Shown here one piece after another: positions 6,754 through 8,003 of a stretch of DNA of 8,003 nucleotides; the first letter of the stretch is position 1; every line of letters begins with the position of its first letter. Under the pieces are notes generated by a model that saw only the letters and a list, made by a program, of their open reading frames with translations, was not told where the DNA came from and ran no database searches. The DNA is taken from positions 1-8,003 of the forward strand of contig JAIRUB010000125.1 in the NCBI GenBank assembly GCA_031254635.1. Direction: 5' to 3'. This DNA comes from Prevotellaceae bacterium. GTDB taxonomy: Bacteria > Bacteroidota > Bacteroidia > Bacteroidales > UBA932. A program made the position numbers and the translations under genes.

Positions 6754-6768
6754 GGGATATTCAGTAAA
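6754..6768 (+). repeat. Left terminal inverted repeat of the IS
   Basis: GGGATATTCAGTAAA, reading inward. It matches the right end in 14 of 15 positions and the solo end (GGGATATGCAGTAAA in the same orientation) also in 14 of 15. The three sequences diverge directly outside GGG, which marks the element boundary. Confidence 0.72.
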
Positions 6769-6771
6769 ATC

Positions 6772-6812
6772 AAAAAAATCCTGCTAATGGTAAAACATTT
6801 AGGCAGGATTTT
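6772..6812. terminator. Hairpin with T7 tract after the transposase remnant
   Basis: AAAATCCTGC (6775-6784) pairs perfectly with GCAGGATTTT (6803-6812), a 10-bp stem with an 18-nt loop. On the minus strand it ends in seven T, four nucleotides after the stop of the transposase remnant, an ideal place for its terminator. On the plus strand it ends in four T and lies 41 nt after the sensor-kinase stop, so it may now also terminate the two-component transcript. Confidence 0.65.
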
Positions 6813-6816
6813 CATC

Positions 6817-7301
6817 CTAATTTTTGAAACTAAGCCGCTCGCTACTTACAATTAATTTCTTGACTTCTCCGCCTTGAAAACGGATGTTTTGCTGATACAA
6901 AATTTTCTTAATAACAGATAATCGCTTATGAGATTGCGCAGAAAATCTTAACCGGTTATGCTTTGTTTTGACTGTCTGATCTAATATCTCAACTAATTTG
7001 TTTAGCAAATGCAACAGACTGCGCATCAACATCAAAGTCTCTGTTTGACTCCGTTTACACTTCTTACAATTAAGAATGATAACGACGGTTAATCTTGTCG
7101 TATTTACTACGAGGCATTCTGCCTTTGAAACTTTTAACAATAATCCTTAACTGCTTGTACACCCAATTTACACTTGAGAGGCTGGGCCTGAAGTTTGCCT
7201 AATTCACTCCGAAGAAAACTTTGCCTATAATCCTTGAAAATATTAAACTCGGTAAAACTGATGGTGGGTTGTAATTCGGATTTTTTTTGTATTTTGCGCA
7301 T
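6817..7301 (-). pseudogene. Transposase remnant, frameshifted and C-terminally truncated
   Basis: From an ATG at 7301 one frame encodes 55 residues up to a TAA at 7134-7136. It contains SFTEFNIFKDYRQSFLRSEL, which resembles the N-terminus of DDE transposases in Bacteroidota IS elements. A second, overlapping frame (7140-6817) encodes about 107 residues. It includes a helical region LLHLLNKLVEILDQTVK and KRLSVIKKILYQQ, similar to the mid-part of IS1182/IS5-like transposases that precedes the catalytic core. The conserved catalytic aspartates and the C-terminal half are absent. The two frames together are about one third of a normal transposase. The second frame has no ATG at its start (TTG only). 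Assignment to a transposase is from pattern memory and from the flanking inverted repeats; the exact family is uncertain. Confidence 0.6.
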
Positions 7302-7315
7302 ATCTTTTGGTTTTA

Positions 7316-7357
7316 ATTACCCCGATTTTGGCAATGAAACTGTATTTTCGGGGTAAT
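7316..7357. repeat. 10-bp inverted repeat upstream of the transposase remnant
   Basis: ATTACCCCGA (7316-7325) and TCGGGGTAAT (7348-7357) are exact reverse complements with a 22-nt spacer. The hairpin lies 14 nt upstream of the transposase ATG, inside the IS leader. Such structures can limit read-through translation from outside promoters in IS elements. It is not followed by a T-tract, so it is not an obvious terminator. Confidence 0.6.
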
Positions 7358-7418
7358 GCACGGCAGCTACAAAAAATCCCAATATTTTCAAAATGAATTT
7401 GTTGGAATTTGAATTTTA

Positions 7419-7433
7419 TTTACTGAATAGCCC
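7419..7433 (-). repeat. Right terminal inverted repeat of the IS
   Basis: Plus-strand TTTACTGAATAGCCC; read inward on the minus strand it is GGGCTATTCAGTAAA. It ends 18 nt before the stop of the small membrane protein gene, so the element is inserted between two convergent genes. Confidence 0.7.
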
Positions 7434-7451
7434 TAACAAATGGGGAGTATC

Positions 7452-7676
7452 TCACTCATCTCCACTACAACCGTTACAACTTGATTTTTTTCGCCAGCGC
7501 ATCATCTCTTCCTGCCTGGGGCAACGGAGGCCTAACTTACGCAGACGCTTGTTTTTCCCTATTTCCCTTTCTGGAAATTTACCATTCTTCTTAACGATAA
7601 TACTTATAGCCAAAGCAACTACACAAAACCCGACAAGAGCAATGCTGATGAGAATGAGTATGGCGAAGGAAGGCAT
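7452..7676 (-). CDS. Small cysteine-containing membrane protein (74 aa)
   Basis: Residues 4-28 form one hydrophobic helix (FAILILISIALVGFCVVALAI), followed by VKKNGKFPEREIGKNKRLRK and a basic tail holding C52 and a terminal CNGC (C67, C70). The KKNGKFP...GxNKxxRxxGxxC layout resembles small conserved membrane proteins of Bacteroidota with no assigned function. The overlapping plus-strand frame of 97 codons lacks any protein-like pattern and is a shadow. ATG at 7676 is used; no Shine-Dalgarno sequence or clear promoter is visible, and the upstream 142 nt to cmk is filled with short repeats. The three tail cysteines could bind metal or form disulphides, but that is inference. Confidence 0.7.
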   Translation of the reverse strand: MPSFAILILISIALVGFCVVALAISIIVKKNGKFPEREIGKNKRLRKLGLRCPRQEEMMRWRKKSSCNGCSGDE

Positions 7677-7684
7677 CTATTATT

Positions 7685-7717
7685 GATTATTTGTTGATTT
7701 GCTTATTTGGTTATTTG
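7685..7717. repeat. Four 8-nt phrase repeats between cmk and the small membrane gene
   Basis: GATTATTT, GTTGATTT, GCTTATTT and GGTTATTT follow one another directly. Each is a variant of GNTNATTT. The array lies 8 nt upstream of the start codon of the small membrane protein gene. Confidence 0.55.
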
Positions 7718-7739
7718 TAGTGAAGCGGGTTATGAGTTG

Positions 7740-7764
7740 AAAGTTTGTAAAGTTATAAAGTTAT
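7740..7764. repeat. AAAGTTAT phrase repeats
   Basis: AAAGTTTGT (7740-7748) is followed by two exact AAAGTTAT units (7749-7764). A second small array, CACCTTG / CACCTTTTT / ACCCTTTACC, follows at 7785-7810. Both lie in the gap downstream of cmk and have no visible coding or hairpin role. Confidence 0.5.
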
Positions 7765-7818
7765 TGAATTTTTAAATTGATTTTCACCTTGCACCTTTTT
7801 ACCCTTTACCATCTTCAA

Positions 7819-8003
7819 TTATTTAGTTATTAATTGTTGAAACCATTCCATCTGTTCTTCCGGTGTCAGGTGGCTGTTGTCTAACAGTATGGCGTCGTCG
7901 GCTTTGCGCAGGGGCGTAACGCTGCGCGATTCATCGTCGCGATCGCGCTGTACGACATTGTTTAAGATTTCATCGAACGACACCTTGCTGCCTTTGGCAA
8001 GCA
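7819..8003 (-). CDS. cmk: Cytidylate kinase, C-terminal 61 residues (partial)
   Basis: CMP/dCMP kinase, which transfers phosphate from ATP to CMP or dCMP in pyrimidine nucleotide metabolism in the cytoplasm. The visible part runs from the window edge to TAA at 7819-7821. It contains LAKGSKVSFDEILNNVVQRD, then DRDDESRSVTPLRKADDAI and LLDNSHLTPEEQMEWF. The RDxxDxxR motif, with the arginines that contact nucleotide phosphates, and the PLRKADDAIxLDNS stretch are characteristic of the Cmk C-terminus. The N-terminal P-loop lies outside the window. The gene appears intact in what can be seen. Identification is confident despite being partial. Confidence 0.93.
   Translation of the reverse strand, partial: LAKGSKVSFDEILNNVVQRDRDDESRSVTPLRKADDAILLDNSHLTPEEQMEWFQQLITK

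Larger units (their letters stand above)
6754..7433 (-). mobile_element. Decayed insertion sequence, about 680 bp, with terminal inverted repeats
   Basis: Two ends match as inverted repeats: GGGATATTCAGTAAA at 6754-6768 and, read inward from the right on the minus strand, GGGCTATTCAGTAAA (7433-7419), 14 of 15 identical. Between them lies a frameshifted transposase remnant read on the minus strand (7301-6817), a 5' untranslated part with a hairpin (7316-7357), and a terminator hairpin just after the last stop (6772-6812). At about 680 bp it is far shorter than a typical element with a DDE transposase of this kind, and the catalytic part is missing, so it is inactive. No clear target-site duplication is seen (left flank TTAATC, right flank TAACAA), consistent with age. 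A solo end of the same family lies at 153-212. IS family not assigned. Confidence 0.72.

Noticed and set aside
6732..6755. CCGAT...ATCGG as a native terminator of the sensor kinase
   Set aside because: The stem is only 5 bp with a T-rich loop and no T-tract after it; the IS hairpin downstream is a far better candidate.
153..6813. Composite transposon carrying the FAD, sigma and two-component genes
   Set aside because: Only partial IS ends are present, no intact transposase or target duplication is seen, and the enclosed genes look like native chromosomal genes in composition.
7393..7686. Plus-strand reading frame of 97 codons
   Set aside because: It crosses the right IS end and lies opposite the small membrane protein, which has a clear hydrophobic helix and conserved-looking motif; the plus frame shows no protein-like pattern.

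Overview
The window looks like chromosomal DNA of a Bacteroidota species, probably of the order Bacteroidales. The evidence is as follows: promoter-like TAnnTTTG (-7) elements upstream of several genes; almost no Shine-Dalgarno sequences; a DUF4252 gene in an ECF sigma-factor operon; and a C-terminal cytidylate kinase fragment that resembles those of Bacteroidales. No tRNA, rRNA or CRISPR array is visible.

Layout from left to right. Positions 1-265 hold a possible 3' end of an unidentified gene, a perfect 34-nt palindrome (67-100), and a 60-bp solo insertion-sequence (IS) end with a terminator-like hairpin (153-212). A minus-strand gene (266-1837) encodes an FAD-dependent dehydrogenase of the COG2509 type, with a probable leaderless promoter. 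A four-gene minus-strand operon follows, read from 4203 down to 1914: ECF sigma factor, membrane-anchored anti-sigma factor, DUF4252 exported protein, and outer-membrane beta-barrel-like protein. Divergent from it, on the plus strand, is a two-component pair: an OmpR/PhoB-type response regulator (4332-5018) and a PhoR-like sensor kinase (5015-6730) overlapping by 4 nt.

Downstream of the kinase is a decayed IS of about 680 bp (6754-7433). It has recognisable terminal inverted repeats, a frameshifted and truncated transposase and a terminator hairpin. Beyond it, on the minus strand, are a small cysteine-containing membrane protein (7452-7676), an intergenic stretch of short phrase-like repeats, and the 3' end of cmk (7819 to the window edge).

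The central block (1914-6730) reads as an envelope-sensing region with two divergent regulatory systems sharing one 128-bp intergenic segment. The sigma operon carries a sequence matching the general ECF promoter pattern (TGAAAC, 16 nt, CGTC) directly before the sigma gene, which suggests autoregulation. The most unusual observations are the 12-14-nt tandem repeat inside the anti-sigma gene at the junction of its cytoplasmic and membrane parts, and the pair of related IS ends lying 3' of two different genes.
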